From Prevotella micans DSM 21469 = JCM 16134 (GTDB lineage Bacteria > Bacteroidota > Bacteroidia > Bacteroidales > Bacteroidaceae), in the NCBI RefSeq assembly GCF_000614105.1, contig NZ_BAKH01000019.1:1-43653 (forward strand): a stretch of DNA of 43,653 nt, written 5' to 3'. Positions 1 to 9,363 of this stretch are shown one piece after another. The position numbers and the translations under genes are program-made. The notes beneath the pieces are model-generated. The model had not been told where the DNA came from, searched no databases, and worked only from the letters and a program-made list of their open reading frames with translations. Numbering within the stretch: position 1 is the first letter of the stretch; each line of letters opens with the position of its first letter.

Positions 1-138
1 ATATGGCAGTTTGGGGCGACCTTTTATTCTCTCAAATTGGTGTACGATAGAATTATATGAGAATTGCATGCGTGTATTTTGAGATTTAAATATAAAAAGG
101 AGAATAATATGTGGTTTATTTTATATTTAAATTTTTTA

Positions 139-384
139 TCTGGCAAAACAGTTGTGCGACTATAGAGAAAAGTTTTCTCTCTGGCAAAACAGTTATGCGG
201 CTGTAGAGAAAAGTTTTATTTCTCGTAAAACAGTTGTGCGGCTATAGAGAAAAATTTTATTTCTCGCAAAACAGTTGTGCAGCTATAGAGAAAAGTTTTA
301 TTTCTCGCAAAACAGTTGTGCGGCTGTAGAGAAAAATTTTATCTCTCGCAAAATAGTTGTGTGGCTATAGAAATAAATTATAAA
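139..384. repeat. Tandem array A, six 41-bp units
   Basis: Six consecutive units start at 139, 180, 221, 262, 303 and 344, so the spacing is exactly 41 bp each time. Units begin TCTCG or TCTGG, contain a near-palindrome of the form GCAAAAC-A-GTTGTGC (one mismatched pair), and end in an A/T-rich stretch. The last unit decays after about position 370. Units differ at a few positions. The array lies beyond the terminator of the sus operon and codes for nothing recognisable. Bases 1-138 hold no gene that I can see. Confidence 0.95.
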
Positions 385-449
385 ACGGTAATAAAATGAG
401 TTTATTTTGTGAATTGTCTATTGAAAAGGGGTTTGGAATTAGGGAGAGG

Positions 450-500
450 TGGAAAAATAAAACCGGTAAGAACGCTTTGTGAGAGGGAGGTTCTTACCGG
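450..500 (-). terminator. Intrinsic terminator of the susCDEF operon
   Basis: A perfect 11-bp stem (463-473 with 490-500, CCGGTAAGAAC and its complement) closes a 16-nt loop. Read on the minus strand it is followed at once by TTTTATTTTT, the normal form of an intrinsic terminator. It lies about 100 bp past the reconstructed stop of the susF-like gene. The rest of 385-603 shows only a small hairpin (509-524) and no gene. Confidence 0.8.
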
Positions 501-603
501 GAGTCGTTTGCGGCCTTTACCGCATAGACATGAAAAAACAGGTGTTCATTACGTTCTGTAATTCCTTGATTTATCGGAAATCATAGCGGGGTTTGGGGCG
601 GAT

Positions 604-1633
604 TTAATTCTTGATGATTTCTACCTTGTTGTTTGTTTCGTAGCTGAGGTGGAAGCGGATGGTGTAGTTTCCGGCCGCGGCTATGGTGAGGTTTTTACCG
701 TCTTTGTAGGTATATCGGTGTAATCGGTTCCGCTACTGCGACCGCCCCATGCGATATCCCATGCGTGGTTGGCTCGAATCTTGAACTCGCCTGCGTTCAG
801 GGCGCCGGTGTAATTCCATGTGTTATCGGCGCTGTTGTATGTCAGGTCGAGGTCGGTATCCCAGTTTCCTTGTATGGTTCCTATCAGGCTGAGGGTGTTT
901 ATTGCCGTGAGGTGTATGTTCCGTCGGCTAGGTTGAGGTTGATTCTGTATAATCCGGCTGAGGCTGGTGCTGGGCAGTTTGCGCCTTGGTCGGCAGATAT
1001 TTTTCCTGGGCCGTCGTATCCGTATGCGTTATCCCAGTTGTCGGCGTTGGGTCGGAATTTGAATTCTCCGTTTAGATAGTACCATCCTTCGTATTTGCCG
1101 TCGCCTTCTGGTCCGTAGAGTGGGTGTGGTGTATTCCATCCGGATTCTGCTCCTACTTCATAGAACATGGTCGCGAAGGCGGGTGCTACGAGTGTTATCT
1201 GTGCTGTGAATTCGGCGTTTTGGCTATAGCCGAGCCCGTTTCCTAGTTTGTATGCGTTGGTTACTTTTACGGGTACTTGGCGTGTTTCGCCCGATTTTCC
1301 GTAGAGCGATTCTATTGCTGCCTTCAGTTCGTCGGCTTTCACTCGTCCTTGTTTGTCGGCATCGATTGTGCGTGTTGCTGTTCCGTTTGCCAGTTGTGCC
1401 GTTAGTTTTTGCGACACTATTGTGTCGGTTGTAGTTGTTGTCGGCACGAAAAGTTGCACTGAGTCGGTGGTGACAGTGTTGAAGTCGATTGCCGGTGCGG
1501 CTTCTGCGGTGAAGTTTGCGCTGATATTTTTTTCTTCGCCGTTGTGTTGGGGTGTTACCCAGTCTTTATAGTTTTCGCTTCCGCAGCTTACAAGCAGCAG
1601 GCTTGCGCTGAGAATCATAAATATCTTTTTCAT
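604..1633 (-). CDS. SusF/SusE-like outer-membrane starch-binding lipoprotein, two frameshifts
   Basis: Starts with a lipoprotein signal (MKKIFMILSASLLLVSC, lipobox LVSC), so it is probably anchored in the outer membrane beside SusC/SusD and binds starch or maltooligosaccharides. The frame opened at 1633 stops at 899, but homology-like sequence continues in another frame: around 911 one base is missing (TACACC-TCACG where CCCTC would give YTLTAINTLSLIG), and around 709 another (ATACC-TACAAAG, restoring DIPYKDGKNLTI). With both restored the protein is about 343 residues, ending EIIKN at 604. The C-terminal half carries carbohydrate-binding-type repeats (GLYRINLNLADGTY; NTWNYTGALNAGEFKIRAN). It is the last gene of the susC-D-E-F-like operon. 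Whether the breaks are real or sequence errors cannot be decided here. Confidence 0.8.
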
Positions 1634-1708
1634 GTTGTTGTTGTTTTGCTGTTGTTGTGGAAAGGCCGGCGGAAATAGGGGATGATTTCCGCTCGGCTTT
1701 TCGTTTGA

Positions 1709-2902
1709 TTATTCTTTTGCGACGAAGCAGAATTGTCCGGTTATGTCGTTGAAGAATACATCGTATTTACCGGCTTTACATGCTCCGTTTCCGGCTGTTG
1801 TGTTTGCGGTTCCGTATGGGAAAGATTTTGCTCCCCACCATGTTGAGGCATCGGTGAATTTGAATCCTCCGTCGGCTGGGAAGGTAACGTTCTTCTTCCA
1901 GTTGTGATTTTGTGCTCCGGCATAGGTTGAGATTGCTGTCATTGGGTCGGCAGCGGTATTCCATGAGTTGTAGTCGCCAGCTAAGAAAATGTTAGCGTAG
2001 ACGGTTGGAGTCCCGGTGTAGGCTTCGATTTTTGCCTTTCTGGTTTTGGTGTCTACGGTGATTGTGTAGAATCCTGCTGTGTTTACAACTACGTTACCGT
2101 CGGAATTGGTTGCGAATGCGGAGTTGGATGCGATGTCGGTGAAGTCGTTATAGGCTATTTGGGTGTCCCACGAACCAGGAGTGAGAATAAGCTTGAATTG
2201 TCCGCCTGCCGGGAAGTAGTCGGTGTAGGATATTTTGCCTTCGCCGGTTACTTTGTCGTAGGTTTCGCCTTCAATCATGTAAAGTGAGACTAGTGACACG
2301 CCGACATTGGCTTCCGAGTTGCCCCATGAGCCGTCGCCGATGCAACTTCCAACAAGATACCAGTTGATTGGAGCTGCGTCGCGGAGTTCGACATAATATG
2401 GAACGACATCGAAGTTTACAGCGTTAGAGTATATTGTGTCACCCGAATAGATGGCTGCAACTCGAGCATATACTTTCTGTATTGAGGGTACTGCGTTTTG
2501 TGCCCATCTTTCAATCTTCTGTAGGCCTTTTGCCAGGTCGCCTGCTGCCATTTTAGCCTTACATGTAGTTGAAATCATTCCCACGCTGACGAAAGTAGGT
2601 TTAGTTGCTCCTGATTCGTCGGTCGCAGCTTTGGCTTCTGAGATAGTCCAGTTGTCGGCGGTTGAAACTTGCATCTCATAGTGTGCTGCAGCTGGGAATC
2701 CGTAATCGGGTTGCGACCATGAGAGTCCTAAGCTGTCGGTCACTGCGAGATTAACTGTGGTTGACGAGTAGCCGGGTGTGTTGAGCACGAATGTTGTTGG
2801 TTTCTTCAGCGTTGGATTGTGGTCCAGGTCGTCGCTGCACGAGGTAGCGAAGAGTGCTGTGAAGCCAATCATTAATCCGGCAAGGACATTTATTTTGTTC
2901 AT
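1709..2902 (-). CDS. susE: SusE-like outer-membrane starch-binding lipoprotein
   Basis: 397 residues with a lipoprotein signal ending in LFATSC (lipobox Cys about residue 22). After it comes the SusE-type N-terminal domain (residues about 35-160; TPGYSSTTVNLAVTDSLGLSW, YEMQVSTADNW), an Ig-like stretch, and two C-terminal starch-binding modules (about 175-290 and 300-395) rich in Trp, with motifs such as IFLAGDYNSWNTA and DASTWWGAKSF. In Bacteroides such proteins hold starch at the cell surface for the SusC/SusD transporter. It sits 75 bp after susD and 76 bp before the susF-like gene in one operon. The family is divergent, so the assignment rests on position, lipobox and module pattern. Confidence 0.85.
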   Translation of the reverse strand: MNKINVLAGLMIGFTALFATSCSDDLDHNPTLKKPTTFVLNTPGYSSTTVNLAVTDSLGLSWSQPDYGFPAAAHYEMQVSTADNWTISEAKAATDESGATKPTFVSVGMISTTCKAKMAAGDLAKGLQKIERWAQNAVPSIQKVYARVAAIYSGDTIYSNAVNFDVVPYYVELRDAAPINWYLVGSCIGDGSWGNSEANVGVSLVSLYMIEGETYDKVTGEGKISYTDYFPAGGQFKLILTPGSWDTQIAYNDFTDIASNSAFATNSDGNVVVNTAGFYTITVDTKTRKAKIEAYTGTPTVYANIFLAGDYNSWNTAADPMTAISTYAGAQNHNWKKNVTFPADGGFKFTDASTWWGAKSFPYGTANTTAGNGACKAGKYDVFFNDITGQFCFVAKE

Positions 2903-2976
2903 GATGTTTTCTGTTTCTTGAATTGTTTTGATTCGGCGGGAGGGGGTGTTCTACCGCCTTTTGTATGTTCTCTCTT

Positions 2977-4629
2977 TTAGTTAGCGTAGCCGGCGTTTTG
3001 AACGAGGTTTTTGTTCACGTTCATGTCGGAAGTTGGGAGGGCGAACAGGTTCCTATAGGCGTCGAAGTTGCGGCCATTGGCTATTCCGCCTTTCCAATCC
3101 CAAACATAGTCTGATGCTCCGCCGAACTTGCCAAATCTGATGAGTGTTGGACGACGTAATCCTTCGAAGAAGAACTCGCGGCTCCACTCGTCGCAGATGT
3201 CGTTTAGCGAATAGCCTCTATACGTCGCAGCGTGTGCTCGTGTGCGTAGTTGATTGATGTAGGCCGTACCTTCGGTTGTTGTTGAGCCTCCGTTAGTACG
3301 TGCTGTTGCTTCGGCATAGATGAGATAGGCCTCAGCGGCGCGCAGTAGGAAGAAGTCGGTGTCGGGGTATGCGTCGTGGCTTCCGCCGGTTCCGTCGCTC
3401 TTTATGTTAGTGAACTTGTAAACACCGAATCCTTTATTGAAGTCGGCTACATCATCCTTGGTAATGATTTTGAGTGTACGGTCAACCCCATCGAATAGAG
3501 CACGGTCGTCGCCGGCTGCAGAAATCATGTTGTATGCCCGGACGTTTGGTGCATCGTTGTTCGGGAAGAATTTTGCAAGGAGTTGTGAGCGTGCTCTGAC
3601 TCCGGCCCAGTGACCGTTTGTACCGTTGATGGCTGATGGGTTGTTGGGGTCGTTGAACATCTTGTCGCCACTTGTTGCGGCTATTAAATAAAGCGTGCAA
3701 CCGAACGACCATGTGAAGGTTCCGGTTTTATATTGCGAGGATGTTCCCTGAAGGATTGGCAGAATGGCTTCGACAGATGCTCCGCTTTCACCATTGTCGC
3801 CCATAAAGAGTTTCTGATAGGCGGGATAATTACCGGTGGGGGTTGTGTAGAGCCTATAGGGCGAGTCGATGACTTTCTTAGCATAGGTTGCGGCCTCGGT
3901 ATAGTGCGGAGTGCCGGTGTATACCTGCGAGTTGAGGTAGAGACGAGCCAGGAGCATCCATACGGCAGCCTTATCGGCGCGTCCGTAGTTCTTGTTGGTT
4001 GATGTCTTGGCTTCGGGTGCGCTCATGAGGGGTTCTATTTCGAGGAGTTCTTTCTCGAGCCATTTCCAAAGGTCGGCGCGCTTAATTTGCTGCGGACTGC
4101 CAGATGTAATCTCTGTTCTGAAAGGAACGTTCCCCCAGATGTCCATTAGTTCATAATAGGTCAGAGCACGAACGAATCGAACTTCTGCTGTCATTGTTGC
4201 GTCGTAGTTTCCGAATTCCTGTAGGTATTGGTTGCAACAAGTTACGCCGAAATAGAGACGATAGTAGAGTCCGTTGAGCATCGGGTGCGATGCATCGTAG
4301 GAGTTGTATATGAAAGGCGCTATTCCTTCGTCGCCCCATCCGCAGATAGCTTCATCGGTTGTGAGCTCGTTTGCGTTGAATATCTGTCGGAGGAATCCTT
4401 GTGTTCCGCCGTCTATATCGGAGATATCAGGGTCACTGTCTCCATTTTCATTTCCGGCAAATGCCATGAAAGCATAACATTTGTTGAACAATTGCTCTGG
4501 TTTGATTTTGGAAGCGTCGTTCATGTTTGGGTCGATCGGAGTGACGTCCAAATCGCCCACGCACGACGACATTCCCATTGTGAGCACGGTTGCCGCAATG
4601 GCAAATATGGATTTTCTTATCTTATTCAT
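2977..4629 (-). CDS. susD: SusD-family starch-binding lipoprotein
   Basis: 550 residues, a normal SusD length. Lipoprotein signal with lipobox GMSSC at about residue 23, followed by the acidic VGDLDVTPIDPN typical of surface-exposed SusD proteins. The helical TPR-like body is visible (VRALTYYELMDIWGNVPF; AAVWMLLARLYLNSQVY) and the C-terminal RagB/SusD half has FFLLRAAEAYLIYAEA and REFFFEGLRRPTLIRFGKF. SusD caps the SusC barrel and binds the glycan. It directly follows susC (20 bp gap) and begins the run of lipoproteins. Complete, with no sign of damage. Confidence 0.95.
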   Translation of the reverse strand: MNKIRKSIFAIAATVLTMGMSSCVGDLDVTPIDPNMNDASKIKPEQLFNKCYAFMAFAGNENGDSDPDISDIDGGTQGFLRQIFNANELTTDEAICGWGDEGIAPFIYNSYDASHPMLNGLYYRLYFGVTCCNQYLQEFGNYDATMTAEVRFVRALTYYELMDIWGNVPFRTEITSGSPQQIKRADLWKWLEKELLEIEPLMSAPEAKTSTNKNYGRADKAAVWMLLARLYLNSQVYTGTPHYTEAATYAKKVIDSPYRLYTTPTGNYPAYQKLFMGDNGESGASVEAILPILQGTSSQYKTGTFTWSFGCTLYLIAATSGDKMFNDPNNPSAINGTNGHWAGVRARSQLLAKFFPNNDAPNVRAYNMISAAGDDRALFDGVDRTLKIITKDDVADFNKGFGVYKFTNIKSDGTGGSHDAYPDTDFFLLRAAEAYLIYAEATARTNGGSTTTEGTAYINQLRTRAHAATYRGYSLNDICDEWSREFFFEGLRRPTLIRFGKFGGASDYVWDWKGGIANGRNFDAYRNLFALPTSDMNVNKNLVQNAGYAN

Positions 4630-4649
4630 ATCCTTGTTTCCTTTCGATG

Positions 4650-7600
4650 TTAGAAGTTCAAGCTCAATCCCAGAATGAATGAGAAGGCACGTGGGAAGGC
4701 GTTATTATCAATTCCGTTCTCTACCTCGGGGTCGAGTCCCTTATACTTTGTTATTGTGAATATGTTGGATGCAGTTCCGTAGATGCGTCCGCTGATTCCG
4801 TTCCATGAACTGCATCTGAACAGGTCGGAGAAGCTATAGCCGAGTGTGATGTTATCGCACTTGAGATAGCTGGCGTTGTGCACCCAGCGGTCTGAGAGCT
4901 TGGCAGGCAATTCATCGGTTTGCCAGTTGTCGGCAATTGCTAGTGGGGTGCGGTTAGACATAAAACCAGACGAGAGCCATACGGCAGCACGACTAACGTT
5001 GCTCATGCCTGCTTCAACATTGTTGTATACATAGTTACCGAAGCTGGCACGTAAAGATGCACCAAAGTCCCAATTTTTATATTCGACGCGGGATGCTAAC
5101 CCCATACGAACAGGGGCTGCGGGGCTCTTGTAGAAGTATTTATCGGCCGGTGTTATTTGTCCGTCGCCGTTGCGGTCGACAACTGCACCGTCAATTGGTC
5201 GGCCGTTAGCGTCGTATACTTGCTGGTAAACGTAGAACGAGCTGGCGGCGTGTCCAACGGTGTGAGCTTGTACTTTATTTCCGGTTCCTCCTCCGGCTCC
5301 GTCACCTGTTGGAACATAGTAATCTGGGTCACTTCCGCCGCTGAGATCGGTTATTTCATTGTGATTATATGTAAAGTTGTAGTCTAGAGTCCAGTTCCAA
5401 TCCTTTGCACTTACGGCAAGCCAGTGAATCTGGGCTTCGAAACCGATGTTTTTCATCGAGCCGATATTGCTTGTCACTTTGTTTGCGAAGTTCGAGCCGG
5501 CCGGAACGTAGGCGGTGTTCAGCAGATCGGTTGTTTTGCGATAGTACCAATCGAAGCTACCGGTAAGTCGTTGGCGTATTATTCCCCAGTCGAGGCCGAT
5601 GTTGGTTGTTGTTGTTGTTTCCCATTTGAGGTTGGGATCGTAGGCCACAGGGCGGACCACAGAACCGTCGCCTGTGAGCGGATAGTAGGAGCCGATACCT
5701 CGTGAGTTCTTGTAGATGGCGAAATAGTTGTAGTCGCCGATTCCATCTTGCTGACCGGTTTTACCCCATCCGAGACGGAGTTTCAAATCAGATAACCAGT
5801 CTACTTTGCTCAGCATCTTCTCATCTTTTAATCGCCATCCGAAAGCTAGTGACGGGAATAGTGCCCAGTGTTCGCGGAAGCGCGATGAGCCATCGTTTCG
5901 TACAGTTGCGGTGAGAAGATATCGACCGTCTTTCATTGACCAGTTTGCACGGCCGAAAAACGAAACAAGATAATTCTCGGTTGCATATCTATAGTTTGTT
6001 ACATTGCGTAGTTGGCCAACCATTGATTGTCCGTTCGAATCAAGTGTAGGGTCGCCGTCTGGATAAATGCCCCAATAGGAGTTCTTCTGTGTGCGCCAGT
6101 AGTGTTGCCACTCATATCCGGCCATAATGTCGAAGTGATTCTTATTGCGGTCTTTGAAGTCGTGAAAATATTGTGCGTAGGAGCTGAACTGGAAATTACG
6201 TTTTAGGATAGTTTCCCATCCGTAGCTGCCATAGTACACAGCCTGTGGCGAATAGGGCGATATTTGGGTGTCTTGCTGACCGAAAGCTATGTCGGAACCT
6301 AGGGTTGCGTGCAGACGAAGGTCTTCGAATCCGTGAACCTGATAGTCGAGGTCGGCACTACCGATGAACTCACGACTGTGTGCAATATCGTTCTTGAGGT
6401 CTAGAATAGACACTGGATTGCGGGTTGCGATATTGTTGAATTCATATGGACCCCATGTCGGATTGTTGTAATTGCTGGATGTTTTCCACTGGAAATATCC
6501 TCCGAATGCATTGGGCGATGTGTTGTCGTAAACGCTCTGTGTTGGGTCCATATATACAGCTGCACCTACGGCGGCTGCATCGGCATATCGGCTCTTAGCG
6601 TAGAGACCTTTGAGATTAAGGTTGATGTTGAGGTGCTTGTTGAGTAGCGACGGACTCAAGTTGAGTGCAGTTGTGAATCGGTCGAAACTCGAGGTCTTCA
6701 GTATACCCTGCTGACCTGTATAGCCTCCACTTATTCTATAGGGCAGCCAGTCGCCCACTTGTCCGCCAATGGTTAGGTTATGATCATGACTCACTGCTGT
6801 TCTGTAAATCTCTTCTTGCCAGTTGGTGTTAGCCGTTCCGAGTGCTTTATAGGCATCGCTTCCTACGCCATAGAGCTTTGTTATGAACTCGCGATATTGG
6901 TCGGCTGAAAGCACATCAATGAGTTTTTTCTTTGTGCTGATGGTTGTACTTCCGTTATAGGAAATTTGGAGTCCTTTACGACCTTTCTTTGTGGTTATGA
7001 TGATTACTCCGTTCGATCCGCGTGAACCATAGATGGCTGTTGCGGATGCGTCTTTGAGGATGTTGAAACTCTCGATGTCCTGCGGATTCACAATTGAGAG
7101 TAGGTTCGACAATCCTTTCACGCCATTGTTGTCGATTGCAACACCATCTATCACGATTAATGGGTCGTTCGATGCGTTAAGCGATGAGCCTCCGCGTATT
7201 CGGATGGTTGCTCCTCCTCCTGGTGTTCCGTCTTTCGACACTATGTTCACACCGGCCATTTTACCTTGCATCATGTCCTGTGCATTTACTACGACGCCTT
7301 TGTTTTTTGCATCGGGTTTCATTGCTAGAACCGAACCTGTGAGGTCGCTCTTTTTGGCTACACCGTAACCGATGACCACCACTTCATTCATTTGTTGTGC
7401 CTGGTCTTCTTTGAGAATAACCACCATACCGTCGACGGCTGCAACTTGTTGCCTGAGATATCCGATGTAGGAAATTGTTAACATTGTTCCCGGTCGAACG
7501 TTGACAACGAAATTACCGTCAAGGTCGGTCATCGTGCCGTTCGACGTTCCGTTAACTAATACGGATGCGCCGATAATGGGTTCGCCAGAAGCATCTTTCA

Positions 7601-7706
7601 CCTGACCTTTGACATTTGATTGTGCAAAGGCTCCAATCGACAGAATCATGCCTAGGAATAGGATTAGAATTCTGCCGGAAAACTTGCTTTTTACCTGCTT
7701 CATCAT
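4650..7706 (-). CDS. susC: SusC-family TonB-dependent outer-membrane transporter
   Basis: 1018 residues. Signal peptide (residues about 1-28, ending SIGAFAQ), then the carboxypeptidase-D-regulatory-like domain (about 32-105; VKGQVKDASGEPIIGASVLV, TISYIGYLRQQ), the TonB plug domain (about 110-230; MNEVVVIGYG, IRIRGGSSLNASNDPLIVID) and a 22-strand barrel ending in FILGLSLNF, the expected aromatic C-terminus. It imports maltooligosaccharides across the outer membrane using TonB energy, together with SusD. First gene of the minus-strand operon. Two Met codons stand in tandem at the start; 7706 was taken because it is the first. The predicted transcript begins about 400 nt upstream. Confidence 0.96.
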   Translation of the reverse strand: MMKQVKSKFSGRILILFLGMILSIGAFAQSNVKGQVKDASGEPIIGASVLVNGTSNGTMTDLDGNFVVNVRPGTMLTISYIGYLRQQVAAVDGMVVILKEDQAQQMNEVVVIGYGVAKKSDLTGSVLAMKPDAKNKGVVVNAQDMMQGKMAGVNIVSKDGTPGGGATIRIRGGSSLNASNDPLIVIDGVAIDNNGVKGLSNLLSIVNPQDIESFNILKDASATAIYGSRGSNGVIIITTKKGRKGLQISYNGSTTISTKKKLIDVLSADQYREFITKLYGVGSDAYKALGTANTNWQEEIYRTAVSHDHNLTIGGQVGDWLPYRISGGYTGQQGILKTSSFDRFTTALNLSPSLLNKHLNINLNLKGLYAKSRYADAAAVGAAVYMDPTQSVYDNTSPNAFGGYFQWKTSSNYNNPTWGPYEFNNIATRNPVSILDLKNDIAHSREFIGSADLDYQVHGFEDLRLHATLGSDIAFGQQDTQISPYSPQAVYYGSYGWETILKRNFQFSSYAQYFHDFKDRNKNHFDIMAGYEWQHYWRTQKNSYWGIYPDGDPTLDSNGQSMVGQLRNVTNYRYATENYLVSFFGRANWSMKDGRYLLTATVRNDGSSRFREHWALFPSLAFGWRLKDEKMLSKVDWLSDLKLRLGWGKTGQQDGIGDYNYFAIYKNSRGIGSYYPLTGDGSVVRPVAYDPNLKWETTTTTNIGLDWGIIRQRLTGSFDWYYRKTTDLLNTAYVPAGSNFANKVTSNIGSMKNIGFEAQIHWLAVSAKDWNWTLDYNFTYNHNEITDLSGGSDPDYYVPTGDGAGGGTGNKVQAHTVGHAASSFYVYQQVYDANGRPIDGAVVDRNGDGQITPADKYFYKSPAAPVRMGLASRVEYKNWDFGASLRASFGNYVYNNVEAGMSNVSRAAVWLSSGFMSNRTPLAIADNWQTDELPAKLSDRWVHNASYLKCDNITLGYSFSDLFRCSSWNGISGRIYGTASNIFTITKYKGLDPEVENGIDNNAFPRAFSFILGLSLNF

Positions 7707-7782
7707 TTCTGTTATTAAAATTGTTATCGTTGATTAAAGTTATTATAGAATTTACTTTATGATCTTCTCCTTTTAGGGAGCA

Positions 7783-8019
7783 TTATATAATCAAGCAAGG
7801 AGGAGAGTGAAAGAGGTTGTTTGGACCGGTGCAATTTACAAAACAGCATTCTAGGTCTTTGATTGCATTTATACTGTTTACAAAACTGCGTTCAAGATTT
7901 TTGGATGCACTTGTGAACGCCTCAACGGCATGCAAAACATAGTTGGGTGTTCCAACCTTATTGCACTTTTGTATAATTAAAGATCCTGGGTTATCCTTTG
8001 TCATAACAGAATTACACAT
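7783..8019 (-). CDS. Possible 78-aa leader ORF in the susC 5' leader
   Basis: Lies wholly between the predicted susC promoter (8116-8123) and susC. A ribosome-binding-like AAGGA stands about 8 nt before the ATG. Two successive 14-residue repeats (ASKNLERSFVNSIN and AIKDLECCFVNCTG) come from a 42-bp DNA repeat. No family is recognised. It may be a regulatory leader ORF, or only an open stretch created by the DNA repeat; there is no independent proof of translation. Confidence 0.3.
   Translation of the reverse strand: MCNSVMTKDNPGSLIIQKCNKVGTPNYVLHAVEAFTSASKNLERSFVNSINAIKDLECCFVNCTGPNNLFHSPPCLII
7835..7918. repeat. Two 42-bp direct repeats in the susC leader
   Basis: TTTACAAAAC recurs at 7835 and 7877, and GATTGCA/GGATGCA at 7861 and 7903, both offsets being 42 bp, with intermediate matches between. 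It resembles a short, decayed relative of the 41-42 bp arrays elsewhere in the window, and it produces the 14-residue repeat of the possible leader ORF. Confidence 0.6.
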
Positions 8020-8115
8020 TCAATAGTCCTTCTTACTTGAGATTCGGTGGTCGAATCACTAACCGGAAACTTAAATCATCTATTGATTAATATCAATTCT
8101 CCGTTCAATCTTCCG

Positions 8116-8123
8116 CAAAGATA
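8116..8123 (-). promoter_or_regulatory. susC promoter -7 element
   Basis: On the minus strand TATCTTTG matches the Bacteroidetes -7 consensus TAnnTTTG, followed by CGG as in many strong promoters. No clear -33 TTG is present, which fits an activated or repressed promoter. Transcription would start near 8108, giving a leader of about 400 nt that also holds a hairpin (8041-8057, GATTCG/CGAATC). Confidence 0.6.
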
Positions 8124-8169
8124 GACGCGCATTAAAGGTTTAATACTTTTTTGAGAGTAAAAGTGCTAT

Positions 8170-8200
8170 TTAATAGGTGCAAACGTTGTTCACCTATTAA
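8170..8200. promoter_or_regulatory. Candidate LacI-family operator between divergent sus promoters
   Basis: A 31-bp dyad has perfect 10-bp arms (TTAATAGGTG at 8170-8179 and CACCTATTAA at 8191-8200) around CAAACGTTGTT, whose GCAAACGTTG core resembles LacI/GalR-type operators. It sits between the minus-strand -7 element at 8116-8123 and the plus-strand -7 element at 8249-8256, 100 bp before the lacI-type gene. Position and symmetry suggest that the LacI protein controls both directions from here; the binding itself is inferred. Confidence 0.6.
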
Positions 8201-8248
8201 GCCGGCCTAAAAAGATTGACGTAGGTCAATGTCACCGGTTAAATTCTG

Positions 8249-8256
8249 TATTTTTG
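8249..8256 (+). promoter_or_regulatory. -7 element for the lacI-type gene and sugar-catabolic operon
   Basis: TATTTTTG matches TAnnTTTG exactly and is followed by CG. No TTG lies at the normal -33 distance. The start would be near 8263, leaving a leader of about 37 nt before the LacI ATG at 8300. Confidence 0.5.
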
Positions 8257-8299
8257 CGACACTTGTAATAATGTGTATCAACAACAATGAGCAGAGCTT

Positions 8300-9325
8300 A
8301 TGAATGAGACCCCCAACTTGACAATGAAAGATATTGCTCGTGAGCTTGGAGTTTCGATAGCAACGGTGTCGAGGGCATTGAAAGATAGTCCGCGTATATC
8401 GGCCGAGAAACGCGAGGAAATAAAGAAATATGCTCGCGAACACAAATTCTTGCCCAACATGATTGCAAAAACTTTGCGCAGAAGTAAAATTCAGCCACCT
8501 AAAATCATAGGAGTTATTGTTCCCGAATTCACCCATTTCTATTTCTCATCTATTCTGGCCGGCATAGAAGAAGAAGCATCGGCCCGTGGATATAGTTTGA
8601 TGATTGCACAAAGCAACGAGAAATATGAACGTGAGGTGAAAATCTGCAAGTCGTTTCACGAAAACAAGGTTTGTGGTATAATCGTTTCGCAAGCAAAGAA
8701 CTCAATCAAGCACGACCATTTCCAAAGGCTGATGGACTATGGGCTGCCGCTGGTTTTCTATGATCGCATAAGCACTGGAGTCAATGCAAGTCGAGTAGTG
8801 GTTGACGACTATATGGGCACTTTCACGGCCGTGTCGCACCTTGTTGGCACAGGATGTAAACGTATAGCCTACTTCGGAATGCCAATGAATCTTGAAATCG
8901 GCAAGAATAGATATAACGGATATAAAGATGCCCTTCTCAAACACGGACTAAAACCGGATGACGATCTGACGTTCATTTGCGACAACAGAGCCGACGCCGA
9001 ACTCATCACACCCGACCTGATGAACATGTCCAACCCGCCCGATGCCTTCTTCGCCGTTAACGACGAAACCGCAATCGGAATATTATACTCGTGCAAACGA
9101 ATGGGATTCAGAGTTCCCGAAGATATCTCGATATGCGGATTCACTAATGGCGAACGAGCCGTTTCGTGTGATCCTATGCTCACCACCGTTGAACAACTCG
9201 GAACAAGAGTGGGTGAGGAAGCCGCTAACATACTAATAGAAAAGGTGGAGGGAACAATTCCCATCGACAAAGTCGAGAAACGAGTGGTGCGCACAAGGCT
9301 CATCATTAGAGGAACCACCCGATAG
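8300..9325 (+). CDS. LacI-family transcriptional regulator of the starch locus
   Basis: 341 residues, the usual LacI/GalR length. The N-terminal helix-turn-helix is clear (residues 8-30; TMKDIARELGVSIATVSRALKD) with the hinge helix region near 45-60 (FLPNMIAKTLRR). The rest is a periplasmic-binding-protein-like sensor domain (IIGVIVPEFTHFYFSSILAGI; FFAVNDETAIGILYSCK; ISICGFTNGE). It is divergent from susC and first in a run of maltodextrin genes, so it probably senses maltose or maltooligosaccharides. In Bacteroides thetaiotaomicron the equivalent regulator is SusR, a different family; here the LacI type stands in that place. Start chosen by the HTH position. Confidence 0.93.
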   Translation: MNETPNLTMKDIARELGVSIATVSRALKDSPRISAEKREEIKKYAREHKFLPNMIAKTLRRSKIQPPKIIGVIVPEFTHFYFSSILAGIEEEASARGYSLMIAQSNEKYEREVKICKSFHENKVCGIIVSQAKNSIKHDHFQRLMDYGLPLVFYDRISTGVNASRVVVDDYMGTFTAVSHLVGTGCKRIAYFGMPMNLEIGKNRYNGYKDALLKHGLKPDDDLTFICDNRADAELITPDLMNMSNPPDAFFAVNDETAIGILYSCKRMGFRVPEDISICGFTNGERAVSCDPMLTTVEQLGTRVGEEAANILIEKVEGTIPIDKVEKRVVRTRLIIRGTTR

Positions 9326-9363
9326 ACACAATATCCAGGATAACAAACAAAACAACTATACAA

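Noticed and set aside
139..384. CRISPR array
   Set aside because: The whole 41-bp unit is conserved, including the parts that would be spacers; no cas genes nearby. The same holds for the arrays at 17605, 26451 and 43034.
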